From the NCBI GenBank assembly GCA_002238925.1, contig MPNH01000058.1:1-33378 (forward strand): a DNA stretch of 33,378 nt, in the 5' to 3' direction. The position numbers were made by a program, and so were the translations under genes. Under the pieces are notes generated by a model. The model did not search any database. It was not told where the DNA came from and was given only the letters and a program-made list of their open reading frames with translations. This document shows, piece after piece, positions 23,661 to 31,056 of this stretch (the stretch's first letter is position 1; the number at the start of each line of letters is the position of its first letter). Source of the DNA: Spirochaetaceae bacterium bin103 (lineage in GTDB: Bacteria; Spirochaetota; Spirochaetia; SZUA-6; Bin103).

Positions 23661-25268
23661 ATGAACGGCCCGACCATTGCGGCCGACCGCGACGGAGTAA
23701 TCGCGGTACCGGCGCTGGTGCGCGGTACGCTGGTCACGCCACCGGCAATCGGAAAAGGAGAGATTGAGGCCGCGTTCGCCGCCGTCGACCGGGAGCAGAC
23801 CGGCGGCGACCCGAAAACCCGGGTGCGGCTGCACGAGGCGTGGGTGCTGCGCGAGCCGGTTCTGGATCGCGCCTCGATGCGGGCCACCGGCGCCTGGCAG
23901 TACCAGGTGATGCCGGCCGTGACGCCGCTCGAGGTGATCGAGGATGATCTCGACGCCCTTGCCGCCGGTCTGTACGAGCTCGAGTTTGCCGAGGTAGTGC
24001 GCTACGTGGAAGGCCTGCAGCAGGCCTACGGCGACGACGCGGACCTGTTGCAGCAGGTCAAGGCGTGGGTGCGCGCAACGTCGGAAGCCCCCGACCCCTA
24101 CGTGGACGCCGGGTTGGCGATGTTCCCGGTAATGCTTGCGGCCTCGGTGGCCGAGACGATGGTGGACACCGACCTGGCCACTTGGGAGATTCCCGGGCGC
24201 CGCTTTCTGGACGGCTGGGTGGAGGTGCCGGGAACCGTGTATCCCGCTCCCGTGCACATGATTCACGCTCAGCACCTGCCGCCGATCGCCGGCTACGACG
24301 CGGCCGACGCCACGCCGCGCCTGCGCGCCCTGCCGACGCGCCAGCTGCACATTACTGCCGGCAATTCGCCGCTGGTGCCGCTGGCCTCGCTGCTGCGCGC
24401 GTTGTGGACCAAGTCGGCCGCGACCATCAAGCTGCCCTACGGCGCCACCTTGGCGGGCGCCTACCTGGCGCTGCTGGCGGCGCGCACCTTTCCCGACCAC
24501 CCGCTTACCCGCCACCTGTCAGTGCTGTATTGGCCCGGGGGCGACGAGCAGTTCGAAGCGCCGCTGTTTCTGCCCGGCCGCTACGACCGCATCGTGGTGT
24601 GGGGCGCCCCCGGCTCGGTGCTGTCGGTGCGTGAGCGCGCCGCGTTCACGAAGACCGTTACCTTCAACCCGCGCTACGGGGTGAGCCTGATTGGACGCGA
24701 GGCGTTCGACGACTTGCCGCAGGCGGTGGGCCGCGCGGTGTGCGACACGCTGATCCAGAGCCAAAAGGCGTGCATCGCCTCACAGATCCACTACCTGGAG
24801 GCGGACCAGGCGGGCGCCGAGCGCTACGCGGCCGCGCTGCGCGACGAACTGGGGCGCTGGGACGGCTTCGCGCCGGCCGCGCTGAGCCGCAGCCAGCAAG
24901 GGCAGATCCGGCGCATGAAGCGGGGCAGTTTCCTGGGCGCCACCTGGTTCGAAAACCGGGCCGGCGGCGAGTACCACTCCGCGGTGGCGGTGATGCCGCA
25001 GGAGTTCAACATCACCGAGCACCCGATGTGCCGCCTGATCGTGGTGCGGCCGGTCGCCAGCCTGGAGGATGCGCTGCGCTTTCTGCATCCCGGCGTGGCC
25101 ACCGCCGGGGTGTATCCCGAACCGCGGCGGCGGGAGCTGGCTGTCCGGATCGGGGCACGCGGCGTGAGCAACGTGCCGCCGCTCGGCCAGGCCGGCTACA
25201 CTTATCCCGGCATGCCGCACGACGGCATGCTGGTACTCAGCGAACTGGTCGACTGGAAAACCTCTTAG
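23661..25268 (+). CDS. LuxC-like acyl-CoA/acyl-protein reductase
   Basis: A 535-residue protein of the LuxC (acyl-CoA reductase) family, related to aldehyde dehydrogenases. Visible features are LHITAGNSPLVPLASLLRALWTKSAATIKLP near residues 229-258, YDRIVVWGAP near 308 and the catalytic cysteine Cys371 in SQKACIASQ. It would reduce activated fatty acyl groups to aldehydes with NADPH. It forms an operon with the LuxE-like gene (ten-base gap) and ends 30 bases from a convergent OleD-like gene. The N-terminal 180 residues are typical in kind but varied in detail. The product could be a long-chain aldehyde or, after further reduction, an alcohol. LuxC-type reductases also occur in non-luminous bacteria, so bioluminescence is not implied. 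Confidence 0.9.
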   Translation: MNGPTIAADRDGVIAVPALVRGTLVTPPAIGKGEIEAAFAAVDREQTGGDPKTRVRLHEAWVLREPVLDRASMRATGAWQYQVMPAVTPLEVIEDDLDALAAGLYELEFAEVVRYVEGLQQAYGDDADLLQQVKAWVRATSEAPDPYVDAGLAMFPVMLAASVAETMVDTDLATWEIPGRRFLDGWVEVPGTVYPAPVHMIHAQHLPPIAGYDAADATPRLRALPTRQLHITAGNSPLVPLASLLRALWTKSAATIKLPYGATLAGAYLALLAARTFPDHPLTRHLSVLYWPGGDEQFEAPLFLPGRYDRIVVWGAPGSVLSVRERAAFTKTVTFNPRYGVSLIGREAFDDLPQAVGRAVCDTLIQSQKACIASQIHYLEADQAGAERYAAALRDELGRWDGFAPAALSRSQQGQIRRMKRGSFLGATWFENRAGGEYHSAVAVMPQEFNITEHPMCRLIVVRPVASLEDALRFLHPGVATAGVYPEPRRRELAVRIGARGVSNVPPLGQAGYTYPGMPHDGMLVLSELVDWKTS

Positions 25269-25298
25269 CTTCGCCGCAGGAACTGCTTGCGGTCCAGG

Positions 25299-26327
25299 CT
25301 ACGCCGAAGTTTGGCGGTGACCGCCGCCTGCTGCGCCGCCGGACTGCCACCAGTGCGCGAGCCGGTTAAGGCCCTCGTCGATCGACACCACGGGCCGGTA
25401 GCCAAGATCGCGCCGCGCCGCGCCGATGTCGAACCAGTGCGAGGAGGAGATCTCGCGCACCAGGAAGCGGGTCAGCGGCGGCGCCGTGCGGCGCCCGGTG
25501 ACCCGGAACGCGCCTTCCACCGCGCCGGCCGCGGCCAGGGCCAGCCAGCGCGGCACTTGGCGGTGCACCTCCGCTACGCCGGCCATGCGCAGCAGGCGGC
25601 CGACGAACTCCCACAGGTCCACCGGCTCGCCCTGCGAGATGAAGTAGGCGCGTCCGGCCGCGGCGCTGCCGGGCGCCAACGCGTCGAGGGCAAGCAGGTG
25701 CGCCTCGGCGGCACAGTCGATGTAGGTCACGTCGACCCGGAACGGCCCGCGGCCCACGCGCACCAACCGGCCGGCGCGCGCCCGTGCGATCAGCTCCGGC
25801 ACCAGGTGGGCATCGCCCGGCCCCCACACCAGGTGGGGCCGCAATGCCGTGGTGGCCAGGGCGCCGTCGTTGGCGGCAAGTACCGCCCGCTCGGCCGCGG
25901 CCTTGGTGCGCGCGTAGGGCGAATCGTACCGCTTCGGGTAGGGAACCGACTCGTCGACCCCACGCAGGTCGTGGCCGCCGAACACCACGCTCGGCGAACT
26001 GGTAAATACCAGCCGCGGCACGCCATGGGCGCGGCAGCCGGCGATGATCGCCTCGGTGCCGCCCACGTTCACCGCCTGGTAGCGGCGCGGCGGCTCGGGC
26101 ACCCCCGGGATCAGCGCGGCCGCGTGCACGACGGCATCGCAGCCGGCGCAGGCTGCCGCGGCAGCGCGAGGGTCGGCCAGGTCGCCGCGCATCACTTCGG
26201 CCCCGCGCGCCGCCAGTTCCGGGTAGGCGGACCGGGAGAAGCACCGGACGCGGTGGCCGCGGGCAAGCAGCCGCTCCACGACGGCGCGGCCGACGAACCC
26301 GCCGCCTCCCGTTACCAGGATCCGCAT
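25299..26327 (-). CDS. oleD: OleD-like NAD(P)-dependent 2-alkyl-3-oxoalkanoate reductase
   Basis: A 342-residue extended SDR strongly reminiscent of OleD of bacterial olefin synthesis. It begins MRILVTGGGGFVG, continues with FSRSAYPEL and RGDLAD, has YARTK as catalytic Tyr/Lys, then ALRPHLVWGPGD, RVDVTYIDCAAEAHLLALDAL, AYFISQGEPVDLWEF, APPLTRFLVREI, SHWFDIGAARRDLGY and SIDEGLNRL. OleD reduces the beta-keto acid made by OleA to a beta-hydroxy acid. ATG at 26327 follows AGGAAG that overlaps the stop of the upstream membrane-protein gene, so the two are coupled. A much longer frame to 27323 is only antisense to neighbouring genes. No OleB or OleC is recognised in the window, so the product need not be an olefin. 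Confidence 0.88.
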   Translation of the reverse strand: MRILVTGGGGFVGRAVVERLLARGHRVRCFSRSAYPELAARGAEVMRGDLADPRAAAAACAGCDAVVHAAALIPGVPEPPRRYQAVNVGGTEAIIAGCRAHGVPRLVFTSSPSVVFGGHDLRGVDESVPYPKRYDSPYARTKAAAERAVLAANDGALATTALRPHLVWGPGDAHLVPELIARARAGRLVRVGRGPFRVDVTYIDCAAEAHLLALDALAPGSAAAGRAYFISQGEPVDLWEFVGRLLRMAGVAEVHRQVPRWLALAAAGAVEGAFRVTGRRTAPPLTRFLVREISSSHWFDIGAARRDLGYRPVVSIDEGLNRLAHWWQSGGAAGGGHRQTSA

Positions 26328-26335
26328 CGCACTTC

Positions 26336-26773
26336 CTAACGCTCGCGCGCTGTATGCCGGTAGGTGGCGAACAGGAACCAGCAGATCAGCAGGTTGGCCG
26401 GCAGGGTGAAGATCAGCGCCGCGGTGCCGAATGGCGTTACGTGTTGGGCGAATGCCAGCCAGGTCCAGTCGGCGAACATCTCGCTGAGCCGGATGCCGCA
26501 CACCAGGACCAGCCAGATGGGCGAGGTGCGCCAGCGCGGCAGGGCCAACACCTGCAGCACCGTGAATGCCACCCAGATCGCGCCGGTGCGGCGCAGCAGG
26601 CCGCCCGGATCGACAAATTCGGCGTCGTGCAGGAGCCGGAACCACAGGTCCGGCAGCAGCAAAGCCCCGATCGCCACCACGAGGTCGAACCCGATCAGGG
26701 CAATCAGCAGGCTGTCGACGAGCACGGCGCGGCCGCCGCTGACCGGCGCACGCCCGGCGGGAGAGGATGCCAT
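26336..26773 (-). CDS. Small multi-pass membrane protein coupled to oleD
   Basis: A 145-residue protein with about four hydrophobic membrane segments: VLVDSLLIALIGFDLVVAIG, GAIWVAFTVLQVLALP, IWLVLVCGIRLSEMF and TPFGTAALIFTLPANLLICW. The start ATG at 26773 follows a TATACT hexamer (26789-26784) by ten bases, which would give a leaderless or nearly leaderless transcript. Its TAG stop lies eight bases before the OleD-like start, within that gene's ribosome-binding region. I do not recognise the family. Its link to OleD suggests a membrane role in handling the lipid product, such as anchoring enzymes or moving lipid, but the sequence shows only that it is membrane-embedded. Confidence 0.72.
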   Translation of the reverse strand: MASSPAGRAPVSGGRAVLVDSLLIALIGFDLVVAIGALLLPDLWFRLLHDAEFVDPGGLLRRTGAIWVAFTVLQVLALPRWRTSPIWLVLVCGIRLSEMFADWTWLAFAQHVTPFGTAALIFTLPANLLICWFLFATYRHTARER

Positions 26774-26783
26774 GACGTGGTGC

Positions 26784-26837
26784 AGTATATGCGCAACGCG
26801 CCGGTTGCGGTCGCACGCCGGGCGCGGCTGGTATAGA
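26784..26837. promoter_or_regulatory. Divergent -10 elements for leaderless-type starts
   Basis: In the 73-base gap between two divergent genes, TATACT on the minus strand (26789-26784) lies ten bases before the ATG at 26773, and TATAGA on the plus strand (26832-26837), with the extended -10 TGG before it, lies nine bases before the ATG at 26847. Neither gene has a ribosome-binding site. This geometry is that of leaderless mRNAs. The -35 elements are poor. Confidence 0.4.
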
Positions 26838-26846
26838 GTGGCGGCG

Positions 26847-27875
26847 ATGGACGCATGGGTATTGCACGGCGCGAATGATCTGCGCCGCGAGCAGCGCCCC
26901 GATCCGGAGCCGGCCGACCACGAGGTGCTGGTGCGGGTGGAGCGGGTGGGCATCTGCGGCAGCGACATCCACTACTACCGGCACGGGCGGGTCGGCGCCT
27001 TCGTGCCGTCCCGGCCGTTCGTACTCGGCCACGAGGTAGCAGGCGAGGTGGTCGCGGTCGGTCGGTCCGCCGGCGGCATCGCGGTCGGAGACCGGGTGGC
27101 GGTGGATCCGTCGCAGGCGTGCCTGCGCTGCGCCTGGTGCCGCGGCGGGCGCTCCAACCTGTGCCCGCAGATGCGCTACTTCGGCAGCGCCGCCACCGAC
27201 CCGCCCACCGACGGCGCGCTGTGCGACCTGAAAACGGTCCCGGCCGCCAACTGCTACCGGCTCGGCGACCGGCTGAGCTACGCGGAGGGCGCGCTGCTGG
27301 AGCCGCTGGCGGTGGCGTGCCACGCCGTGCTGCGCGCCGGAAGCATTGCCGGCAAGCCGGTGGCCGTGAGCGGCGCCGGCACCATCGGCCAGTTGGTGGC
27401 CACCGTGGCGCGCGCACTCGGCGCAGCGCGAGTGGTGGTCAGCGACCCGCGCGCGCCGGCGCGCGAAGCGGCCGCCGCCCGCGCCGACACGGTGCTCGAT
27501 CCCGGCGACGAGCAGGCCGTGGCGCGCGCCCTCGACCGCGGTGCGCCGCAGGTGACCTTCGAGGCGGCCGGCGCGGAAGCGTCATACCTGTGGGCGCTGC
27601 AACACACCGCGCGCGGCGGCACGGTGGTGCAGATCGGCACGCTGCAGCAGCCGTTTTCGGCACCGCTCAACACCATCATGGCGCACGAACTGAGCGTGGT
27701 CGGCTCGTTCCGGTTTGCCGGCGGTTTCCGGGTCGGCGCCGCCCTGTTGGCGGCGGGCCGCATCGAGGTCGAGTCGCTGATCAGCGGCGTGCTGCCGCTT
27801 GCCGAATCCAGGGCTGCCCTGCACCGGGCGAGCACCGATTCCGCGGCGATCAAATTGCACGTCAGCCGCGCTTGA
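26847..27875 (+). CDS. Zinc-dependent polyol/L-idonate-type dehydrogenase
   Basis: A 342-residue medium-chain dehydrogenase of the sorbitol/L-idonate 5-dehydrogenase branch. Catalytic zinc ligands are Cys37 in GICGSDIHYY and His62-Glu63 in LGHEVAGEV; structural zinc ligands are Cys92, Cys95, Cys98 and Cys106 in CLRCAWCRGGRSNLC. The MRYFGSAA segment near residue 109 and LLEPLAVACHAVLRAG near 152 are typical of idonate and polyol dehydrogenases. The cofactor motif is SGAGTIGQLV followed by VVVSDPRAPA, the Asp favouring NAD. The ATG at 26847 is chosen; longer frames are antisense to the membrane-protein gene. It likely oxidises a sugar acid or polyol and fits functionally with mannonate dehydratase in the same window, though not with the adjoining lipid genes. 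Confidence 0.88.
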   Translation: MDAWVLHGANDLRREQRPDPEPADHEVLVRVERVGICGSDIHYYRHGRVGAFVPSRPFVLGHEVAGEVVAVGRSAGGIAVGDRVAVDPSQACLRCAWCRGGRSNLCPQMRYFGSAATDPPTDGALCDLKTVPAANCYRLGDRLSYAEGALLEPLAVACHAVLRAGSIAGKPVAVSGAGTIGQLVATVARALGAARVVVSDPRAPAREAAAARADTVLDPGDEQAVARALDRGAPQVTFEAAGAEASYLWALQHTARGGTVVQIGTLQQPFSAPLNTIMAHELSVVGSFRFAGGFRVGAALLAAGRIEVESLISGVLPLAESRAALHRASTDSAAIKLHVSRA

Positions 27876-27936
27876 CGATCGCTTCGGGCTGCGCGAAGTG
27901 TGTAACTATCCGGTGACGAAACTCATTCATGGCCAA

Positions 27937-27965
27937 TTGCCGTGCGCCGCTAAAACCTGTATTTT
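27937..27965 (+). promoter_or_regulatory. Sigma70-type promoter for the outer-membrane protein gene
   Basis: TTGCCG at 27937-27942, a 17-base spacer and TATTTT at 27960-27965. Transcription would begin near 27972, giving a 28-base leader that contains a GTGAGG ribosome-binding site before the ATG at 28000. Confidence 0.6.
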
Positions 27966-27999
27966 CTGGCGCATCCGACTCCAAGTGAGGCAACAATTC

Positions 28000-28695
28000 A
28001 TGCGCATATTCGCTACACTTCTTTCCGTCGCGCTGCTGTCGATTCCCGGCGCGAGCCTGTTTGGCCAGGACATGATGATGTCCGGCACCGGCTTCTACGC
28101 GGCCGCCGGCGGCGGGGCGACCCTGATTACCGACACCACCGACACGCCCGAAAAGGGTATTGTCGGCGACGAAAAGGAAGCCGACTGGGATCTCGACTTC
28201 GGCTTCAGCGCCGGCGGCTCGGCAGGTTACGACTTCGGCGACTTCCGCACCGAGGCGGAGTTCTCCTTCCAGTCCGCCAACTTCCGGCACGGCGAAGAGA
28301 TCGACAACGACAAGGACGATCAGAAGGCCGACGACAGCCTCACCGTGATGGCGTTCCTGGCCAACGGCTTCTTCGACCTCGACACCGGCTCCCCGTTCGT
28401 GCCGTACATCGGCATCGGCGCCGGCGCCGTCAACTTGGCGGTCGCGCTGAATGAAGACGAAGATGCCGATGAGGCACAATTCGAGGGCAGCGGGTGGGGC
28501 TTCGCCTACCAGGCCAACGTCGGCGTGGCGTACGAAATCATCGACGCCGTGGCGCTTACCCTCGGTTACAAGTTCTTCGGCACCCTGGAGACCCAGGTCA
28601 CCGGCGACGACGATGACGACGACGATAACGACCCATACGTCAAGCCGACCCTGATGTCGCACCGCCTCGAACTGGGCGTCCGCTTCCGGTTCTAA
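28000..28695 (+). CDS. Outer-membrane beta-barrel protein
   Basis: A 231-residue exported protein. A signal peptide (MRIFATLLSVALLSIPGASLFGQ) is probably cut just before or after the Gln. The mature part alternates polar and hydrophobic residues in repeated amphipathic strands (GFYAAAGGGATLI, WDLDFGFSAGGSAGYDF, FVPYIGIGAGAVNLAVAL, FAYQANVGVAYEI, VALTLGYKFFGTLE), likely eight strands, and ends LELGVRFRF, a classical C-terminal Phe signal for barrel insertion. Loops are rich in acidic residues, including a run of seven Asp near residue 208, which might bind divalent cations. It resembles small OmpW/OmpA-type surface porins. It has its own promoter and terminator, so it is monocistronic. Function beyond being an outer-membrane barrel is unknown. 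Confidence 0.85.
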   Translation: MRIFATLLSVALLSIPGASLFGQDMMMSGTGFYAAAGGGATLITDTTDTPEKGIVGDEKEADWDLDFGFSAGGSAGYDFGDFRTEAEFSFQSANFRHGEEIDNDKDDQKADDSLTVMAFLANGFFDLDTGSPFVPYIGIGAGAVNLAVALNEDEDADEAQFEGSGWGFAYQANVGVAYEIIDAVALTLGYKFFGTLETQVTGDDDDDDDNDPYVKPTLMSHRLELGVRFRF

Positions 28696-28720
28696 GTTCG
28701 CCAGACCGCAACCGAATTGC

Positions 28721-28760
28721 AGGCCGGCTTCCCGCGCAGGGGAGCCGGCCTGTTGTCATT
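28721..28760 (+). terminator. Intrinsic terminator after the outer-membrane protein gene
   Basis: A strong hairpin with arms AGGCCGGCT (28721-28729) and AGCCGGCCT (28743-28751), extendable inward by CCC/GGG and a T-G pair to about 13 pairs with a five-base loop, followed by the T-rich GTTGTCATT. It lies 25 bases after the stop and before a convergent gene. Confidence 0.75.
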
Positions 28761-28787
28761 GCGGCCTCGGCATGCGCCGCCATTTGG

Positions 28788-29789
28788 TCAGGCTGTGCAG
28801 CCCACCACGGGCATATCTTTCATGCTGTACAGGCCGGGCGCGGCGGCGGCCACGGCGGCGGCGCTGTTGACCACGATGGCGGCGGTGGCGGTGTCGCCCG
28901 GGGTGCCGCCGTCGATGGTCACTTCCAGCGGCGGCGTACCGGCCAAGGACACCGTCTCGTAGGATCGGGGTGCGCCCAGGTAGGCCTGGAACTCCAGTTC
29001 CACCGCCGGCTCGCCGTTACGCGTTCCTACCGCCACCTGCTTCAGCCCGGCGACCGTGCCGGCCGGTACGCTGACGTGCTCGCTGCGCACGTCGCGGTCG
29101 AGCAGCACCGGCTCGATCGACTCGCTGATCGCGTCCAGACGCCAACCCAGGCCGGCCGCCAGCATCGCGGCCGACTCCTGCAGCCCCACGTGTCCGAAAG
29201 CGCCGCCGGCCACCGCCGCATCGAACTCCGCCACCGACATGCCGGCGCCGATCTTGCGCTGAAACGGGACACGGCGCCCGGTTGCGTCCTGAATGCGCAC
29301 CACGCGCACCCGGCGCACGTCCGCGCACAGCGTCGACATGAACAGCGGCCAGGTGTCCATCAGGAAACCCGGGTTGACCCCGGTGCCCAGGATCGACACG
29401 CCGTGGCGCAGCGCCAGCGCGTGCAGCCGCTCGGCAAGCTCCGGCTCGCGGTAGGCCGGGAACGCCAACTCCTCGCAGGTGGACACCACGTTGGCGCCGG
29501 CGGCGGCGATCAGGGCAAGCTGGTCGTACACGTCGGCCACCTTCGAACCGGTCGTGTGGAACACCAGGTCGGGACGCAACTCGGCGAGCGCCGCCTGCGC
29601 GTCGCTGCGAACCGCCGTAGCCAGACCGGCGCCGGCGCCGGCCACCTCGCCGAGGTCGCGCCCGGCCAGCGCCGGGTCGATGTCGACCGCGCCGCACACC
29701 GACAGCGACACCCGCCGCGCCGCCAGCCGCACGATGCTGCACCCGATCGGGCCGCAGCCGAACTGCATCACGCTGATGGTTCCACTCAT
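28788..29789 (-). CDS. DapB-like NAD(P)-dependent oxidoreductase (2,4-diaminopentanoate dehydrogenase-like)
   Basis: A 333-residue Rossmann-fold protein resembling dihydrodipicolinate reductase-related enzymes such as 2,4-diaminopentanoate dehydrogenase. The cofactor motif VMQFGCGPIGCSI is at residues 7-19; VDIDPALAGRDLGE follows; FHTTGSKV, NVVSTCEELAFPAY and ILGTGVNPGFLMDTWPL near residues 130-160 are characteristic of this subgroup. They act on amino or imino compounds; the substrate here is unknown. ATG at 29789 lies eight bases after TATGCT (29803-29798), which carries an extended -10 TGC, so the message is probably leaderless. Longer upstream frames overlap the divergent Gfo/Idh/MocA gene. 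True lysine-pathway DapB is shorter, about 270 residues. Confidence 0.82.
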   Translation of the reverse strand: MSGTISVMQFGCGPIGCSIVRLAARRVSLSVCGAVDIDPALAGRDLGEVAGAGAGLATAVRSDAQAALAELRPDLVFHTTGSKVADVYDQLALIAAAGANVVSTCEELAFPAYREPELAERLHALALRHGVSILGTGVNPGFLMDTWPLFMSTLCADVRRVRVVRIQDATGRRVPFQRKIGAGMSVAEFDAAVAGGAFGHVGLQESAAMLAAGLGWRLDAISESIEPVLLDRDVRSEHVSVPAGTVAGLKQVAVGTRNGEPAVELEFQAYLGAPRSYETVSLAGTPPLEVTIDGGTPGDTATAAIVVNSAAAVAAAAPGLYSMKDMPVVGCTA

Positions 29790-29930
29790 GGCGCCCGAGC
29801 ATAGCAGCCGCGGCCCCCGCATTGAACAGGCGGCGGCGCTCGCCGTACCATGCGACCCACCAATCATGAAATACCCCTGCAGAACAGCGGCGATCGTGGC
29901 GCAACCGCGGATTTCGCGACGGGCAGCGGG

Positions 29931-30989
29931 ATGAGCGTCGGCTTCGGAGTGGTGGGGCTCGGCATGATCGCCGACTTCCACGCCCGCGCACTGCACGCCG
30001 CCGGCGGCGCCGAACTGGTGGCATGCGCGTCACGCAGCGATGCCAGGGCGGCGCAGTTCGGCGCCCGGCACGGATGCGCCGGTTACCACGACATGGCGGA
30101 ATTCCTGCGCCACCCCGGCCTGCAGGTGGTGTCGGTCTGCACCCCGTCCGGCGCCCACCTGGAGCCGGCCCTGGCCGCGATCGACGCCGGCAAGCACCTG
30201 ATCGTCGAGAAGCCGCTGGAGGTGACCCGGGAGCGCTGCGCGCGCCTGCTGGAAGCCGCCGACCGGCGCGGCGTTACGGTGGCCGGCATCTTTCCATCCC
30301 GTTTCCTGGCGGTTTCACGGCTCATCAAGGAGGCGATCGAGGGCGGACGCCTGGGCCGCATCGTGCTCGGCGACGCCTACGTAAAGTGGCACCGCACCCA
30401 GCAGTACTACGACGAGGGCGGCTGGCACGGCACCGTGCGGCTGGACGGCGGCGGCGCGCTCATGAATCAGTCGATTCACGCCATCGACCTGCTGCAGTGG
30501 TTCATGGGTCCTGCGGAGCGCGTTATCAGCGCCACGGCCACGCTCGGGCACGACGGCATAGAGGTAGAAGACACCGGTGCCGCGGTAGTGCAGTTCGCGG
30601 GCGGCGCCCTCGGTACCATCGAAGGCTCTACCGCCGCCTGGCCGGGGTTCCCGCAGCGCGTCGAGGTGTACGGCACCGCCGGCAGCGTGGCCTCGATCCA
30701 GGACCGCCTGGAACACTGGACGTTCGCCGCGGAGAACGACGGCGACGCCGCGGTCCGCGCCCGCCACGGCCACGCCGAAGCCAGCGCCGGCGGCGCGTCG
30801 AATCCGGCCGACATTGGCATCGAGGGACACCAGGCGCAATTCGAAGACCTGGTGCAGGCGCTGCAGCACGGCCGCGGACCGGCGATCGACGGCGCCGAGG
30901 CCTGCAAGGCGGTCAATATCGTTCTGGCCATCTACGAAAGCGCCCGCACCGGCAAGCCGGTCGATCCGCGCACCGGCGCCGCCGCCTGA
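29931..30989 (+). CDS. Gfo/Idh/MocA-family oxidoreductase
   Basis: A 352-residue dehydrogenase of the Gfo/Idh/MocA family. It has VVGLGMIADFHARAL near residue 8, SVCTPSGAHLEPALAAIDAGKHLIVEKPLEV with the EKP motif near 97, and the C-terminal domain segment GWHGTVRLDGGGALMNQSIHAIDLLQWFMG, holding the conserved Asp and His of the active site. ATG at 29931 gives the standard N-terminus; only a weak ribosome-binding site precedes it. The end, ESARTGKPVDP, is also typical. The family oxidises sugars, inositols or related compounds with NAD(P). Substrate unknown. The phytanoyl-CoA dioxygenase-like gene follows 67 bases later on the same strand and may be co-transcribed. Confidence 0.9.
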   Translation: MSVGFGVVGLGMIADFHARALHAAGGAELVACASRSDARAAQFGARHGCAGYHDMAEFLRHPGLQVVSVCTPSGAHLEPALAAIDAGKHLIVEKPLEVTRERCARLLEAADRRGVTVAGIFPSRFLAVSRLIKEAIEGGRLGRIVLGDAYVKWHRTQQYYDEGGWHGTVRLDGGGALMNQSIHAIDLLQWFMGPAERVISATATLGHDGIEVEDTGAAVVQFAGGALGTIEGSTAAWPGFPQRVEVYGTAGSVASIQDRLEHWTFAAENDGDAAVRARHGHAEASAGGASNPADIGIEGHQAQFEDLVQALQHGRGPAIDGAEACKAVNIVLAIYESARTGKPVDPRTGAAA

Positions 30990-31056
30990 GCCCGGCGCTC
31001 ACAGCGTTCGCACCGGGGTATTGACCCGCGCCGTCCGTCGGGGTGACGGTAGCGTC

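Noticed and set aside
22238..25268. A luminescence (lux) operon
   Set aside because: Only LuxE- and LuxC-like genes are present; no LuxA, LuxB or LuxD. These two families occur without luminescence.
26328..27323. A long N-terminal extension of the OleD-like frame
   Set aside because: It overlaps the membrane protein and runs antisense to the dehydrogenase; the true start has a ribosome-binding site and a canonical Rossmann N-terminus.
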